DNA from: an uncultured Tenacibaculum sp.
GTDB taxonomy: Bacteria > Bacteroidota > Bacteroidia > Flavobacteriales > Flavobacteriaceae
Assembly: GCA_947493285.1 (NCBI GenBank)
Contig: CANLQH010000001.1
Location: 868,001-932,000, forward strand
DNA length: 64,000 bases
Reading direction: 5' to 3'
Numbering within the stretch: the stretch's first letter is position 1; every line of letters starts with the position of its first letter. The notes under the pieces were generated by a model. The model had not been told where the DNA came from, searched no databases, and was given only the letters and a program-made list of their open reading frames with translations. This document shows positions 1 to 9,003 of the stretch, one piece after another. The position numbers and the translations under genes are program-made.

Positions 1-299
1 TCACCATCAGCATAACTAACTAATGCAATAAATGCAGTACGATTTGGATCGTACTCGATAGTTTTTACTGTTGCAGGAATACCTTGCTTATCTCTTTTAA
101 AATCGATAATACGGTATTTTTGTTTATGACCTCCACCGATATTACGTGTAGTCATTCTTCCCTGATTGTTTCGACCTCCAGATCGTTTTTTCGGAGCTAA
201 TAAAGATTTCTCCGGCTTATCAGTAGTTATGGTGTCGAACCCATTCACTACTCTAAAACGCTGACCTGGTGTTACTGGTTTTAATTTTCTAACTGACAT
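1..299 (-). CDS. rplB: 50S ribosomal protein L2, N-terminal part (runs off the window)
   Basis: The minus strand from an ATG at 299 reads 99 codons with no stop to the window edge. It begins [14 protein letters not shown] and continues through the [26 protein letters not shown] stretch typical of bacterial L2, the large-subunit protein needed for subunit association and peptidyl transferase assembly. It is the last gene visible in the rplC-rplD-rplW-rplB run and starts 11 bases after rplW ends, which is the normal S10-operon order. Only about the first third of the expected ~275 residues is present because of the window border, not because the gene is broken. The identification is by family sequence and gene order. 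Confidence 0.96.
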   Translation of the reverse strand, partial: MSVRKLKPVTPGQRFRVVNGFDTITTDKPEKSLLAPKKRSGGRNNQGRMTTRNIGGGHKQKYRIIDFKRDKQGIPATVKTIEYDPNRTAFIALVSYADG

Positions 300-310
300 T
301 CTGTCTTTTC

Positions 311-601
311 TTAAAGATTGTTATAAAAATCAATAGTTTCTCCTTCAGCTAACTGAACGATTGCCTTCTTATATCCACTTTTTATCCCAGTTACTAAACC
401 TTTTTTAGTATATTTAGTATTTCTTTGAATAGGATAATTCATAGTTTTAACAGACTTAATCGCTACACCATAAGCAGCCTCAACAGCTCCTCTGATTTCT
501 AATTTGTTAGCTTTACTGTTTACTACAAATGCATAACGGTTATAAACCTCGCTATCATTCGTAGCTTTTTCCGTAATAATAGGTTTTATTAAAATACTCA
601 T
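311..601 (-). CDS. rplW: 50S ribosomal protein L23
   Basis: A 96-residue protein of the usual L23 length, which sits at the peptide exit tunnel and docks trigger factor and SRP. It starts [14 protein letters not shown], the [14 protein letters not shown] start of the family, and carries the AVEAAYGV and KSVKTMNYP segments that form the conserved core fold. It lies 8 bases downstream of rplD and 11 bases upstream of rplB, and so is in the middle of a compact ribosomal operon. Nothing is unusual about it. Confidence 0.97.
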   Translation of the reverse strand: MSILIKPIITEKATNDSEVYNRYAFVVNSKANKLEIRGAVEAAYGVAIKSVKTMNYPIQRNTKYTKKGLVTGIKSGYKKAIVQLAEGETIDFYNNL

Positions 602-609
602 ATCTTTCC

Positions 610-1239
610 CTATTTACTTAAATTAGATTGAATTTCTTCTAAAGTACTCTCAGCAATTACAACTTTGTTAGCGTTTAAAACACTGTAAGTATTAATTCCT
701 GTAGCATTTACTACTTTAGCTTTTTTCAAGTTACGAGAAGACAAATAAACATTTTTATTTTCTTCACTTAACACGAATAAAGACTTTTTAGTCTCAATTT
801 CGAAAGCTTTTAAAACATTGATAAACTCTTTTGTTTTTGGAGTTTCAAAATTGAAATCTTCAACAACAACTACGTTACTATCTTTTGTTTGTACACTTAA
901 AGCAGACTTACGTGCTAAACGCTTTAAGTTTTTATTTAACTTGAAAGAGTAATTTCTTGGTCTTGGACCGAACATACGACCTCCACCTCTAAAAACTCCA
1001 GACTTAATAGACCCTGCACGTGCAGTACCTGTACCCTTTTGTTTTTTAATCTTTCTTGTACTTCCAGTAATCTCAGCTCTTTCTTTAGCTTTATGAGTAC
1101 CTTGTCTTTGATTTGCTAAATACTGCTTTACATCTAAGTAAATAGCATGATCATTTGGCTCTATACCGAATACTTCGTTAGAAAGTTCAACTTTTCTACC
1201 AGTATCTTTTCCTGTAATATCTAAAACTGCTACTTTCAT
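610..1239 (-). CDS. rplD: 50S ribosomal protein L4
   Basis: A 209-residue L4 homologue. The long internal loop rich in glycine and arginine ([19 protein letters not shown] and [12 protein letters not shown], about residues 65-100) is the extended tunnel-lining segment of the family. The start codon overlaps the last base of the rplC stop (TAATG-type coupling at 1239), so the two are probably translationally coupled. In Escherichia coli L4 also regulates its own operon through the leader. Whether that happens here is unknown, but a structured leader does precede rplC at about 1961-2090. Confidence 0.97.
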   Translation of the reverse strand: MKVAVLDITGKDTGRKVELSNEVFGIEPNDHAIYLDVKQYLANQRQGTHKAKERAEITGSTRKIKKQKGTGTARAGSIKSGVFRGGGRMFGPRPRNYSFKLNKNLKRLARKSALSVQTKDSNVVVVEDFNFETPKTKEFINVLKAFEIETKKSLFVLSEENKNVYLSSRNLKKAKVVNATGINTYSVLNANKVVIAESTLEEIQSNLSK

Positions 1240-1856
1240 TATTTTTCGATAGTTACAAAAGCATTTTTGTGACCAGGAATTGCTCCTTTAACTACGATAA
1301 GATTCTTATCAGCAACCACTTTTAATACTTTTAAATTTTGAACTTTTACTTTGTCTCCACCCATACGACCTGCCATACGCATTCCTTTGAATACTCTTGC
1401 AGGGTAAGATGCAGCACCAATCGAACCAGGAGCTCTTAAACGGTTATGTTGACCATGAGTTGCTTGTCCAACTCCGGCAAATCCATGACGTTTAACAACA
1501 CCTTGAAAACCTTTACCTTTAGAAACTCCAGAAACATCTACGAATTCTCCTTCGATAAAGTGCTCAACAGTAATTGAATCACCTAATTTGTACTCTCCTT
1601 CAAATCCTTGAAATTCAATAACTTTTTTCTTAGCAGATGTACCAGCTTTTTTAAAGTGACCATCTAAAGCTTTATTAGAGCTTTTTGCTTTTTTGTCATC
1701 GAAACCAAGTTGTAACGCGTTATAGCCGTCAACCTCTTCGGTTCTGACTTGGGTAACCACGCATGGACCTGCTTCGATTACAGTACAAGGAATGTTTTTC
1801 CCGTTCTCATCGAATAAGCTGGTCATACCTACTTTTCTACCTATTAACCCAGACAT
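1239..1856 (-). CDS. rplC: 50S ribosomal protein L3
   Basis: A 205-residue L3 protein that begins [19 protein letters not shown]. It contains the [15 protein letters not shown] and [15 protein letters not shown] segments near residues 113-150, which form the conserved finger entering the peptidyl transferase region. It is the first gene of the second ribosomal transcription unit in this window. It is separated from rpsJ by 291 bases that hold a terminator, a flavobacterial promoter and a folded leader, so it is probably transcribed from its own promoter as well as by read-through. Confidence 0.97.
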   Translation of the reverse strand: MSGLIGRKVGMTSLFDENGKNIPCTVIEAGPCVVTQVRTEEVDGYNALQLGFDDKKAKSSNKALDGHFKKAGTSAKKKVIEFQGFEGEYKLGDSITVEHFIEGEFVDVSGVSKGKGFQGVVKRHGFAGVGQATHGQHNRLRAPGSIGAASYPARVFKGMRMAGRMGGDKVKVQNLKVLKVVADKNLIVVKGAIPGHKNAFVTIEK

Positions 1857-1960
1857 ATTTGTTAATTTTAAGACGATAGATTTATTTTATCCAGCGCGTC
1901 TATTAATAAAAAATTGTTTTGAAACAAATGTTTCAGTTTGTTTTCCTTTAGTTTTCACAT

Positions 1961-2090
1961 AAAAAAAGAGCGAAAAACATCTTCACTCTTGAATTTGTTT
2001 TTACCATTTTTCCTTCGCGAAACCCTCCGGACATGTTAAATTCTGATTAAAAAACAGAATTTTTACACCACGAAACCTAAATTTCGGTGT
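1961..2090 (-). promoter_or_regulatory. Structured leader RNA of the rplC operon with an attenuator-like terminator
   Basis: Read on the minus strand after the promoter at 2092-2121, three hairpins follow. The first is ACACC/GGTGT plus GAAA/TTTC at 2065-2090. The second is an 8-bp stem AAATTCTG/CAGAATTT at 2038-2062. The third is a 9-bp stem AAGAGTGAA/TTCGCTCTT (one G.U pair) with a 7-base loop at 1966-1990, directly followed by a run of T to 1961. The third looks like a factor-independent terminator about 105 bases before the rplC start. Between hairpins two and three lies GGAGGGTTTCGCGAAGG. This could be a ribosomal-protein autoregulatory leader or a short stand-alone RNA. I do not recognise it as a named RNA family. 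Confidence 0.5.
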
Positions 2091-2091
2091 G

Positions 2092-2121
2092 CAAAAGTAA
2101 AAAAAACTTTCGGTTTAACAA
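2092..2121 (-). promoter_or_regulatory. Flavobacterial promoter for the rplC operon
   Basis: Minus-strand TACTTTTG at 2099-2092 matches the Bacteroidota -7 consensus TAnnTTTG exactly. A TTG (2121-2119) lies 19 bases upstream as the -33 element. The -33 TTG is the loop of the rpsJ terminator hairpin, and the spacer is its T-run, so promoter and terminator are interleaved. Confidence 0.7.
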
Positions 2122-2137
2122 AATTAAACCGAAAGTT
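2098..2137 (-). terminator. Intrinsic terminator after rpsJ
   Basis: The minus strand folds a perfect 14-bp stem AACTTTCGGTTTAA/TTAAACCGAAAGTT (2137-2124 with 2118-2105) with a 5-base loop, followed by seven or more T residues. It lies 11 bases after the rpsJ stop codon. Confidence 0.85.
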
Positions 2138-2147
2138 AGTTATTTAC

Positions 2148-2453
2148 TTATACTTTAATCTCAACTTCAACTCCACTTGGTAACTCAAGTTTCATTAAAG
2201 CATCAATAGTTTTCGAAGAAGAACTATAGATGTCTAATAATCTTTTGTAAGCAGATAATTGAAATTGCTCTCTAGATTTTTTATTTACGTGTGGTGAACG
2301 TAATACTGTAAAAATCTTTTTATTTGTTGGTAAAGGAATTGGACCGTTTACTACAGCTCCAGTACTCTTTACTGTCTTTACGATTTTTTCAGCAGACTTA
2401 TCTACTAAGTTGTAATCGTAAGATTTTAATTTAATTCTAATTTTTTGGCTCAT
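2148..2453 (-). CDS. rpsJ: 30S ribosomal protein S10
   Basis: A 101-residue S10 (NusE) protein, the usual length. It starts [21 protein letters not shown] and has the [32 protein letters not shown] loop that inserts into the small subunit head; no residue run longer than needed is quoted here. The same protein serves as a transcription antitermination factor with NusB in other bacteria. It follows fusA by 12 bases and closes the rpsL-rpsG-fusA-rpsJ transcription unit, with a strong terminator just downstream. Confidence 0.97.
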   Translation of the reverse strand: MSQKIRIKLKSYDYNLVDKSAEKIVKTVKSTGAVVNGPIPLPTNKKIFTVLRSPHVNKKSREQFQLSAYKRLLDIYSSSSKTIDALMKLELPSGVEVEIKV

Positions 2454-2465
2454 CTTAATATCTTA

Positions 2466-4583
2466 TTAACCTTTAGCTTTTGCAATTACATCCTCAGAAA
2501 CGTTAGATGGAGTTTCTGCATAGTGAGAAAATTCCATTGTAGAAGTTGCTCTACCAGAAGACATAGTTCTTAAAGCAGTTACATATCCGAACATTTCAGA
2601 TAATGGAACTAATGCCTTTACAACTTTAGAACCAGCACGATCACTCATATCGTTAACTTGTCCTCTTCTTCTGTTTAAATCTCCTACGATATCTCCCATG
2701 TTTTCTTCAGGAGTTAACACTTCTAACTTCATCAATGGCTCCATGATTTTAGCTCTTGCAGCTTTTGCAGCAGCTTTATAACCCATTTTCGCAGCTAATT
2801 CGAAAGATAATTGATCAGAATCCACAGGGTGGAAAGATCCATCTTTTAAAGTAACTTTCATTGAATCCATTTCGTATCCTGCTAAAGGACCATTCTTCAT
2901 TGCTTCTTTGAATCCTTTTTCTACAGACGGTACAAATTCTTTAGGAACGTTACCACCTTTAATTACAGACTCAAATTGTAAACCTTGAACACCTTCATCA
3001 GCTGGCTCCATAGTAAATACGATATCGGCAAACTTACCACGTCCACCAGATTGCTTTTTATAAACCTCTCTGTGATCTGCAGCTTGTGTAATAGCCTCTT
3101 TGTACTCTACTTGTGGCTGACCTTCGTTCACCTCTACTTTGAATTCACGTTTTAAACGATCAACAATAATATCTAAGTGTAACTCACCCATTCCAGAAAT
3201 AATAGTCTGTCCTGAAGCTTCGTCAGTTCTTACAGTAAATGTTGGATCTTCTTCAGCTAATTTCGCTAAAGACATACCTAATTTATCAACATCTGCTTTA
3301 GTCTTAGGCTCAACCGCGATACCAATTACTGGATCTGGGAAGTCCATCGATTCTAAAACGATTGGATTCTTTTCATCAGATAAAGTATCTCCAGTCTTAA
3401 TAGACTTAAATCCTACAGCTGCTCCAATATCTCCTGCTTCAATATAATCGATAGCATTTTGTTTATTAGAGTGCATTTGATAAATACGTGAGATACGCTC
3501 TTTTTTACCTGAACGGTTATTTAACACATAAGATCCTGCATCTAAACGCCCTGAATATGCACGGAAAAATGCTAAACGTCCTACGAAAGGATCTGTAGCA
3601 ATTTTAAATGCTAATGCAGAGAAAGGCTCTTTTGCATCTGGCTTACGAGAAATCTCGTCACCTGTATTAGGATCAGTTCCAACAATAGCATCCTTATCTA
3701 CCGGTGAAGGTAAGTAACGACATACTGCATCTAATAAGAACTGTACACCTTTGTTTTTAAATGCTGATCCACAGATCATAGGAATGATAGACATATCCAT
3801 TACAGCAGCACGAAGAGCAGCATGCACTTCATCTTCTGTAATAGAATCTTCATCTTCCATATATTTTTCTAAAAGATTCTCATCGTAAGCAGCAACCTCT
3901 TCAATAAGTTTACCACGTAACATTGCAGCCTCTTCTTTTAATTCTTCTGGAATATCAACGATATCAAAAGTAGCTCCTTGTGTATGATCATGCCATATAA
4001 TAGCACGGTTCTTTACTAAATCAACAATACCTTTAAAATCTGCTTCATCACCAATGTTCATTACGATTGGCACTGCGTTAGACTTTAACATATCTTTTAC
4101 TTGTTGACAAACAGCCATAAAGTTAGATCCTTGACGGTCCATTTTATTAACGAAACCAATTCTTGGAACTTTATAGTTATCAGCTAATCTCCAGTTAGTT
4201 TCTGATTGAGGCTCAACACCATCAACAGCACTAAATAAGAAAACTAATCCATCAAGAACCCTTAACGAACGGTTTACCTCTACTGTAAAATCAACGTGAC
4301 CTGGAGTATCAATAATATTAAAGTGATAACCTTTAGTATCTTTTGTTGGCTGACCATTTTCTACAGGGAACTTCCACTCACAAGTGGTAGCAGCAGAAGT
4401 AATTGTAATACCTCTTTCTTGCTCTTGCTCCATCCAGTCCATAGTTGCAGCACCATCGTGTACCTCACCAATCTTATGACTTACACCTGTATAATATAAT
4501 ACACGCTCTGTCGTAGTAGTTTTACCAGCATCAATATGCGCAGCAATACCAATATTTCTTGTAAATTTTAAATCTCTAGCCAT
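2466..4583 (-). CDS. fusA: Elongation factor G
   Basis: A 705-residue translational GTPase that drives ribosomal translocation. The G1 loop AHIDAGKT is at residues 15-22, RGITI of switch I follows near 57-61, G3 DTPGH is at 92-96 and G4 NKMD at 146-149. Domain IV follows with the GGRGKFADI stretch. Length and motifs are those of canonical EF-G rather than the shorter or divergent EF-G2. It lies 3 bases after rpsG and 12 before rpsJ in the str operon order. Target of fusidic acid in other species; no resistance inference is attempted. Confidence 0.97.
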   Translation of the reverse strand: MARDLKFTRNIGIAAHIDAGKTTTTERVLYYTGVSHKIGEVHDGAATMDWMEQEQERGITITSAATTCEWKFPVENGQPTKDTKGYHFNIIDTPGHVDFTVEVNRSLRVLDGLVFLFSAVDGVEPQSETNWRLADNYKVPRIGFVNKMDRQGSNFMAVCQQVKDMLKSNAVPIVMNIGDEADFKGIVDLVKNRAIIWHDHTQGATFDIVDIPEELKEEAAMLRGKLIEEVAAYDENLLEKYMEDEDSITEDEVHAALRAAVMDMSIIPMICGSAFKNKGVQFLLDAVCRYLPSPVDKDAIVGTDPNTGDEISRKPDAKEPFSALAFKIATDPFVGRLAFFRAYSGRLDAGSYVLNNRSGKKERISRIYQMHSNKQNAIDYIEAGDIGAAVGFKSIKTGDTLSDEKNPIVLESMDFPDPVIGIAVEPKTKADVDKLGMSLAKLAEEDPTFTVRTDEASGQTIISGMGELHLDIIVDRLKREFKVEVNEGQPQVEYKEAITQAADHREVYKKQSGGRGKFADIVFTMEPADEGVQGLQFESVIKGGNVPKEFVPSVEKGFKEAMKNGPLAGYEMDSMKVTLKDGSFHPVDSDQLSFELAAKMGYKAAAKAARAKIMEPLMKLEVLTPEENMGDIVGDLNRRRGQVNDMSDRAGSKVVKALVPLSEMFGYVTALRTMSSGRATSTMEFSHYAETPSNVSEDVIAKAKG

Positions 4584-4586
4584 TTC

Positions 4587-5063
4587 TTAGAATCTAAAGT
4601 GTGAGAATGCTTTGTTTGCTTCAGCCATCTTATGAGTATCAACTCTTTTCTTAACAGCAGCTCCTTCTTCTTTAGCAGCAGCTAAAATTTCAGCAGCTAA
4701 ACGTTGCGCCATAGTTTTCTCATTACGCTTACGCGTATAAGTAATCATCCATTTAATTGCCATAGACACTTTACGGTCTGGGCGAATTTGCATTGGTATC
4801 TGAAATGTTGCTCCACCTACACGACGAGAACGAACCTCTACATGCGGCATAACATTAGATAAACCATCTTTCCAAATTTCTAGTGCTGACTTTTCCTCGT
4901 CAGTCTTTTTTTCTTCTACGATATCCATTGCATCGTAAAATACTTTAAAAGCTACAGATTTCTTACCATCCCACATTAAGTTATTCACAAAACGCGTTAC
5001 CAATTGGTCATTAAACCTTGGATCTGGTAAAAGCTCTCTTTTTTTCGCTTTTCTTTTTCTCAT
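4587..5063 (-). CDS. rpsG: 30S ribosomal protein S7
   Basis: A 158-residue S7 protein beginning [17 protein letters not shown], with the family core [17 protein letters not shown] and the [14 protein letters not shown] loop. S7 nucleates assembly of the 16S rRNA 3' domain and contacts the E-site tRNA. It sits between rpsL (29 bases upstream) and fusA (3 bases downstream), the standard str operon order. Confidence 0.97.
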   Translation of the reverse strand: MRKRKAKKRELLPDPRFNDQLVTRFVNNLMWDGKKSVAFKVFYDAMDIVEEKKTDEEKSALEIWKDGLSNVMPHVEVRSRRVGGATFQIPMQIRPDRKVSMAIKWMITYTRKRNEKTMAQRLAAEILAAAKEEGAAVKKRVDTHKMAEANKAFSHFRF

Positions 5064-5092
5064 GTCTTTACATTAAAAAAGTTAATTAATCT

Positions 5093-5467
5093 TTACTTCT
5101 TTGGGCGTTTTGCACCATACTTTGATCTACGTTGGGTTCTACCCTCAACTCCCGCTGTATCTAAAGCTCCACGTACTACGTGATACTTTACACCTGGCAA
5201 ATCTTTTACCCTTCCACCTCTAACTAATACTATCGAGTGCTCTTGCAAGTTGTGACCCTCACCTGGGATATACGCGTTAATTTCGTTACCATTTGTCAAA
5301 CGAACCCTTGCTACCTTACGCATTGCTGAGTTAGGTTTCTTAGGTGTAGTGGTATACACACGCGTACAAACTCCACGTCTTTGAGGACAAGCTTGTAATG
5401 CAGCCGATTTACTCTTCTTAGTTATTTTGGTTCTTCCTTTACGAACTAATTGTTGAATAGTTGGCAT
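5093..5467 (-). CDS. rpsL: 30S ribosomal protein S12
   Basis: A 124-residue S12 protein of the decoding centre. It begins [12 protein letters not shown] and contains [21 protein letters not shown], including the conserved Lys of the KKPNSA loop that is changed in streptomycin-resistant mutants of other bacteria; here it is the wild-type Lys. It is the first gene of the str operon. A clear promoter lies 57-86 bases upstream of the start. Confidence 0.97.
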   Translation of the reverse strand: MPTIQQLVRKGRTKITKKSKSAALQACPQRRGVCTRVYTTTPKKPNSAMRKVARVRLTNGNEINAYIPGEGHNLQEHSIVLVRGGRVKDLPGVKYHVVRGALDTAGVEGRTQRRSKYGAKRPKK

Positions 5468-5505
5468 ACTATTATTCCTTGTTTTTAATTTGTACTTAAA
5501 TTACT

Positions 5506-5553
5506 CTCTTTTAAAAGAGTGCGCAAATGTACAATAAATTTCTAATTATTCAA
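5506..5553 (-). promoter_or_regulatory. Promoter and 5' UTR hairpin of the rpsL operon
   Basis: Minus-strand TACATTTG at 5531-5524 is an exact TAnnTTTG -7 box. TTG at 5553-5551 sits 19 bases upstream. Directly downstream, in the expected untranslated leader, a perfect 14-base palindrome CTCTTTTAAAAGAG occupies 5506-5519 and could fold into a small hairpin about 39 bases before the start codon. Confidence 0.75.
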
Positions 5554-5618
5554 ACGCTTAATACAACATTAAAAACACTAAAGCCAAAACAGTAAACAAA
5601 ATGTTAAAGAAACAAAGA

Positions 5619-5685
5619 GATTTATGATTTATTTATGATTTATTTATGATTTATGTTGCCTATTTAAGATTTATTTATGATTTTT
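5619..5685. repeat. AT-rich short tandem repeat upstream of the first susC
   Basis: The 11-base unit GATTTATTTAT is repeated twice in tandem with partial flanking copies at 5619-5655. A further copy plus a partial unit lies at 5669-5684. It sits at and just upstream of the likely promoter of the SusC gene and is absent from the second SusC promoter region. Confidence 0.7.
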
Positions 5686-5686
5686 G
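5656..5686 (+). promoter_or_regulatory. Probable promoter of the first susC-susD unit
   Basis: TTG at 5656-5658 and GATTTTTG at 5679-5686, separated by 20 bases, match the flavobacterial pattern with one mismatch in the -7 box. The second SusC gene has the same arrangement (TTG at 10705, 20-base spacer, GACTTTAG at 10728), which supports both. The match is imperfect, so this is tentative. Confidence 0.4.
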
Positions 5687-5712
5687 AAGCAATTAATTCA
5701 AATAATTACACG

Positions 5713-8700
5713 ATGAAAAATAAGTTTAATGGAATTTTAACGCTACTCTTAGCGTTAATTGTGCAAATATCTTTTGCGCAAGACAAGGCTATTTCAGGTA
5801 CTGTTTCAGATGAATCAGGACCCTTACCTGGAGTTACAATCTTAAAAAAAGGCACTAGTACAGGTGCTGAAACTGACTTCGATGGAAAATACACAATAAA
5901 TGCTAAAGCAGGTGATGTATTAGTTTTCAGCTTTGTAGGAATGAAGCCCTTAGAAAAAACAGTAGGAGCTTCTAACCAAATAAACGTTATGCTAGATGCA
6001 GACAACGTACTAGATGAAGTCGTTATTGTCGGATATGGAACAACTACAAAACAATCTTTTACAGGAACAGCAAAAGTGGTAGATTCCGAAAACATAGATG
6101 CTAAATCAGTTTCTAATGTTGCCCAAGCCTTATCTGGAGAAGCATCAGGTGTTAATGTTATTAGAACATCTGGTAAGCCAGGAGCCGGTGCAAACATAAG
6201 AATTAGAGGTTTCAGCTCTATACAAGGTAACAGAGATCCTCTTTATGTTGTTGATGGTGTACCTTTTTCTGGAGGAATAAACTCTATTAATCCTTCTGAC
6301 ATTGCAAGCACTACAATATTAAAAGACGCATCAGCTACCGCTATTTATGGCTCTAGAGGTTCTAATGGAGTTATTATGATTACCACAAAAAATGGTAAGT
6401 CAGGTAAAAGCTACATTGAATTTGACAGTAAAACAACAGTTAACCAACGATCTTTACCAATCTATGATTTAGTAAATAATGAGGAAGAATACATTGGACT
6501 TGTATATAACGCACTAAAAAACACTGCTGAATTTGAAGGTGCTGCAGATCCTGCTCAAGTTGGGCTTTCAAGACTTTTTGATGGGAATAAAGGTATAGCA
6601 CCATTATACAATATGTGGAATGTAGCTAGCGCATCTGACCTTATTGATGTAAGTACAGGAGCAGTAAAAAGTGGAGTTACAAGAAAATACTCACCAACAA
6701 ATTGGGCTGACCATGGATACCAAACAGGTATAAGACAAGAGTATAATTTTAAAATTGCAGGAGGATCTGAAAAAACAAAACACTTTTTCTCTTTAGGTTA
6801 TCTTGATGATAAAGGTTATATTAACAACTCTCAATACGACAGATACTCTGCTAGATTAAACCTATCTACAAAAGCAACTGATTGGCTTAAAGCATCTACA
6901 AATATTGGTTATGCACACAGTATAAACAATGATGCCACAGGTTATGGTGGAGGAGTTGTTACCTATATGCTTGATTACACTCCTACTATATACCCTTTAT
7001 TTTTAAGAGATACTGATGGGAATATTGTTAATAATGAAAATTTAAATGCTCCCTTCTATGATTTCGGGGATAATATTGCTGGTAACGCAAGAGATTTTTC
7101 GCCAACATACAATGGTGTAGGTGAATCAATTTATAACATCAATAGAACTAAATCAAACTCAGTAAATGCTAATGTTAATTTTGTTGCAGATTTATATGAA
7201 GGCTTAACATTTGAAACATCATATGGAGTTAACTTATATGATTCAAAATTAGGTACTACAAGAAATTCTATTCAAGGTAGTGCAGGAGCTTCAATTGGTG
7301 GTACTTTATTTATTCGTAACACTAGTTATTTATCACAAAACTTTAATCAAATCTTAAGATATAAAAAAGAAATAGGTGATAGACATAACCTTGAAGCACT
7401 TATAGCACATGAATCTAATGAAGATTCTTTCACTTTTGACAACTTAAGTAAAAAAGGGATTGTTAATTTAAACCCAGATGCTGCATTAACCCCTGATAAC
7501 TATCTTGATCAAAATGGAAATTCAACAGGGTTTACCAGAAAATCTTCAATAGAAAGTTATTTTGGACAAGTTAATTATGATTTCGATAACAAATACTATT
7601 TTTCTGGTACATTAAGAAGAGACGGATCTTCTAGATTCCTTAACAACAAGTGGGGAACATTTTGGTCTGTAGGTGCAGGTTGGATCGTTAGTAAAGAAGA
7701 TTTTTTAAGCTCATCTGACGCATTAAGTTATTTAAAAGTTAAAGCAAGTTATGGTGTGCTTGGAGATCAAGGTGGTGTAAACACTAGAGTTACTGAATTT
7801 GTAGATGGTGAAAACTATGCAGGTGCTGATTATTATGGTGGACAAGGTGGTTTTGACATTCAAAATCTACTTGGATCTCCATCATTAGCTCCAAGACCAT
7901 TGGTTGATCCAAATATTACTTGGGAAACGAGTAACCAATTTCAAGCTGGTATAGAATTTGAATTATTTAACGGAAGAATTGATGGTAATTTAGATTACTA
8001 CACCAAAACAACATCTAACCTATTTGTTGATAAAGGTATTGCTGGTTCTACTGGTGATGCTTCGGTAAGAACAAATGATGGAGAATTAAGAAACCAAGGT
8101 TTTGAATTTGATATAACAGGGCATATTATTAAAAATGATGATTTTAAATTATCTCTTAATGTAAATGGGGAGATGTTTAATAATGAAATTACAAAAATGC
8201 CTACTTTTTTAAATACTGACATTCCTAAACCTATCAATTATTCTGGTAGATTTGGACATTCTCTTGGACATAGTATTTATGACTTTTATGTTAAAGAATG
8301 GGCTGGTGTTGATCAAACTAATGGAAACCCTCAATGGGTACAACATTGGGTAGATAACAACAACAATGACCAATATGATGCTGGTGAAGGTGTAGATGAC
8401 TTAGTTGTATATACTACTGATAACCCAGATGCAACTATCCAAGAAAGAATAACAAATACATATGCAGACGCAACTACTAAATACGTTAACAAATCTTTAA
8501 TACCTACTATTAGAGGAGCATTTAGGCTTAACACTTCTTTCAAAAACTTCTCTTTAAGTACTCAATTTGGTTATAGCTTAGGAGGATATGGATACGATGC
8601 AATGTATGGCATTCTTATGAGTAACGGAAAAGCGGGACAATCTAGCTACCATGCTGACATGAGAAATAGATGGACACCTAGCAATACTAATACAGATATT

Positions 8701-8991
8701 CCTAGACTTTATTCTAATGAAAACATTAGAGTAAACGCAACCTCTTCAAGATTTATTACTAGTACTGATTACTTAGCTTTAAACAACATGAGATTAGGAT
8801 ATGACCTACCTCGTTCAGTAGCACAAAAAATAGGTTTCTCAGGACTAAGCATGTGGGTCTCTGGAGATAATTTATTTTTACTTTCTTCAAGAAAAGGATA
8901 CAACCCTACAGTTTCTGCAACAAGTACTTCTGGAAGGTATACATACAACCCTATAACCTCTTACACATTGGGTGTTAGAGTTAAACTATAA
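5713..8991 (+). CDS. SusC/RagA-family TonB-dependent outer-membrane transporter
   Basis: A 1092-residue SusC-type receptor. I chose the ATG at 5713 because it opens a clean signal peptide (MKNKFNGILTLLLALIVQ, cleavage after SFA); an in-frame start 36 bases earlier would spoil it. After the signal come a carboxypeptidase-regulatory-like beta-sandwich (about residues 25-100), the SusC signature LDEVVIVGYGTTTK, a plug domain with IRIRGFSSIQGNRDPLYVVDG, and a long C-terminal beta barrel ending in LGVRVKL. It would import an oligomeric nutrient together with the SusD lipoprotein 12 bases downstream, powered by TonB. No glycoside hydrolase or peptidase is beside it, so the substrate is unknown. It is paralogous to the gene at 10763. 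Confidence 0.93.
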   Translation: MKNKFNGILTLLLALIVQISFAQDKAISGTVSDESGPLPGVTILKKGTSTGAETDFDGKYTINAKAGDVLVFSFVGMKPLEKTVGASNQINVMLDADNVLDEVVIVGYGTTTKQSFTGTAKVVDSENIDAKSVSNVAQALSGEASGVNVIRTSGKPGAGANIRIRGFSSIQGNRDPLYVVDGVPFSGGINSINPSDIASTTILKDASATAIYGSRGSNGVIMITTKNGKSGKSYIEFDSKTTVNQRSLPIYDLVNNEEEYIGLVYNALKNTAEFEGAADPAQVGLSRLFDGNKGIAPLYNMWNVASASDLIDVSTGAVKSGVTRKYSPTNWADHGYQTGIRQEYNFKIAGGSEKTKHFFSLGYLDDKGYINNSQYDRYSARLNLSTKATDWLKASTNIGYAHSINNDATGYGGGVVTYMLDYTPTIYPLFLRDTDGNIVNNENLNAPFYDFGDNIAGNARDFSPTYNGVGESIYNINRTKSNSVNANVNFVADLYEGLTFETSYGVNLYDSKLGTTRNSIQGSAGASIGGTLFIRNTSYLSQNFNQILRYKKEIGDRHNLEALIAHESNEDSFTFDNLSKKGIVNLNPDAALTPDNYLDQNGNSTGFTRKSSIESYFGQVNYDFDNKYYFSGTLRRDGSSRFLNNKWGTFWSVGAGWIVSKEDFLSSSDALSYLKVKASYGVLGDQGGVNTRVTEFVDGENYAGADYYGGQGGFDIQNLLGSPSLAPRPLVDPNITWETSNQFQAGIEFELFNGRIDGNLDYYTKTTSNLFVDKGIAGSTGDASVRTNDGELRNQGFEFDITGHIIKNDDFKLSLNVNGEMFNNEITKMPTFLNTDIPKPINYSGRFGHSLGHSIYDFYVKEWAGVDQTNGNPQWVQHWVDNNNNDQYDAGEGVDDLVVYTTDNPDATIQERITNTYADATTKYVNKSLIPTIRGAFRLNTSFKNFSLSTQFGYSLGGYGYDAMYGILMSNGKAGQSSYHADMRNRWTPSNTNTDIPRLYSNENIRVNATSSRFITSTDYLALNNMRLGYDLPRSVAQKIGFSGLSMWVSGDNLFLLSSRKGYNPTVSATSTSGRYTYNPITSYTLGVRVKL

Positions 8992-9003
8992 AAACATTTA
9001 ATT

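Noticed and set aside
3139..3447. Open frame on the plus strand within fusA
   Set aside because: It is antisense to a perfectly conserved EF-G and has no family resemblance. Several similar frames (for example at 4296, 5706, 7998, 18290 and 26908) are shadows of the same kind.
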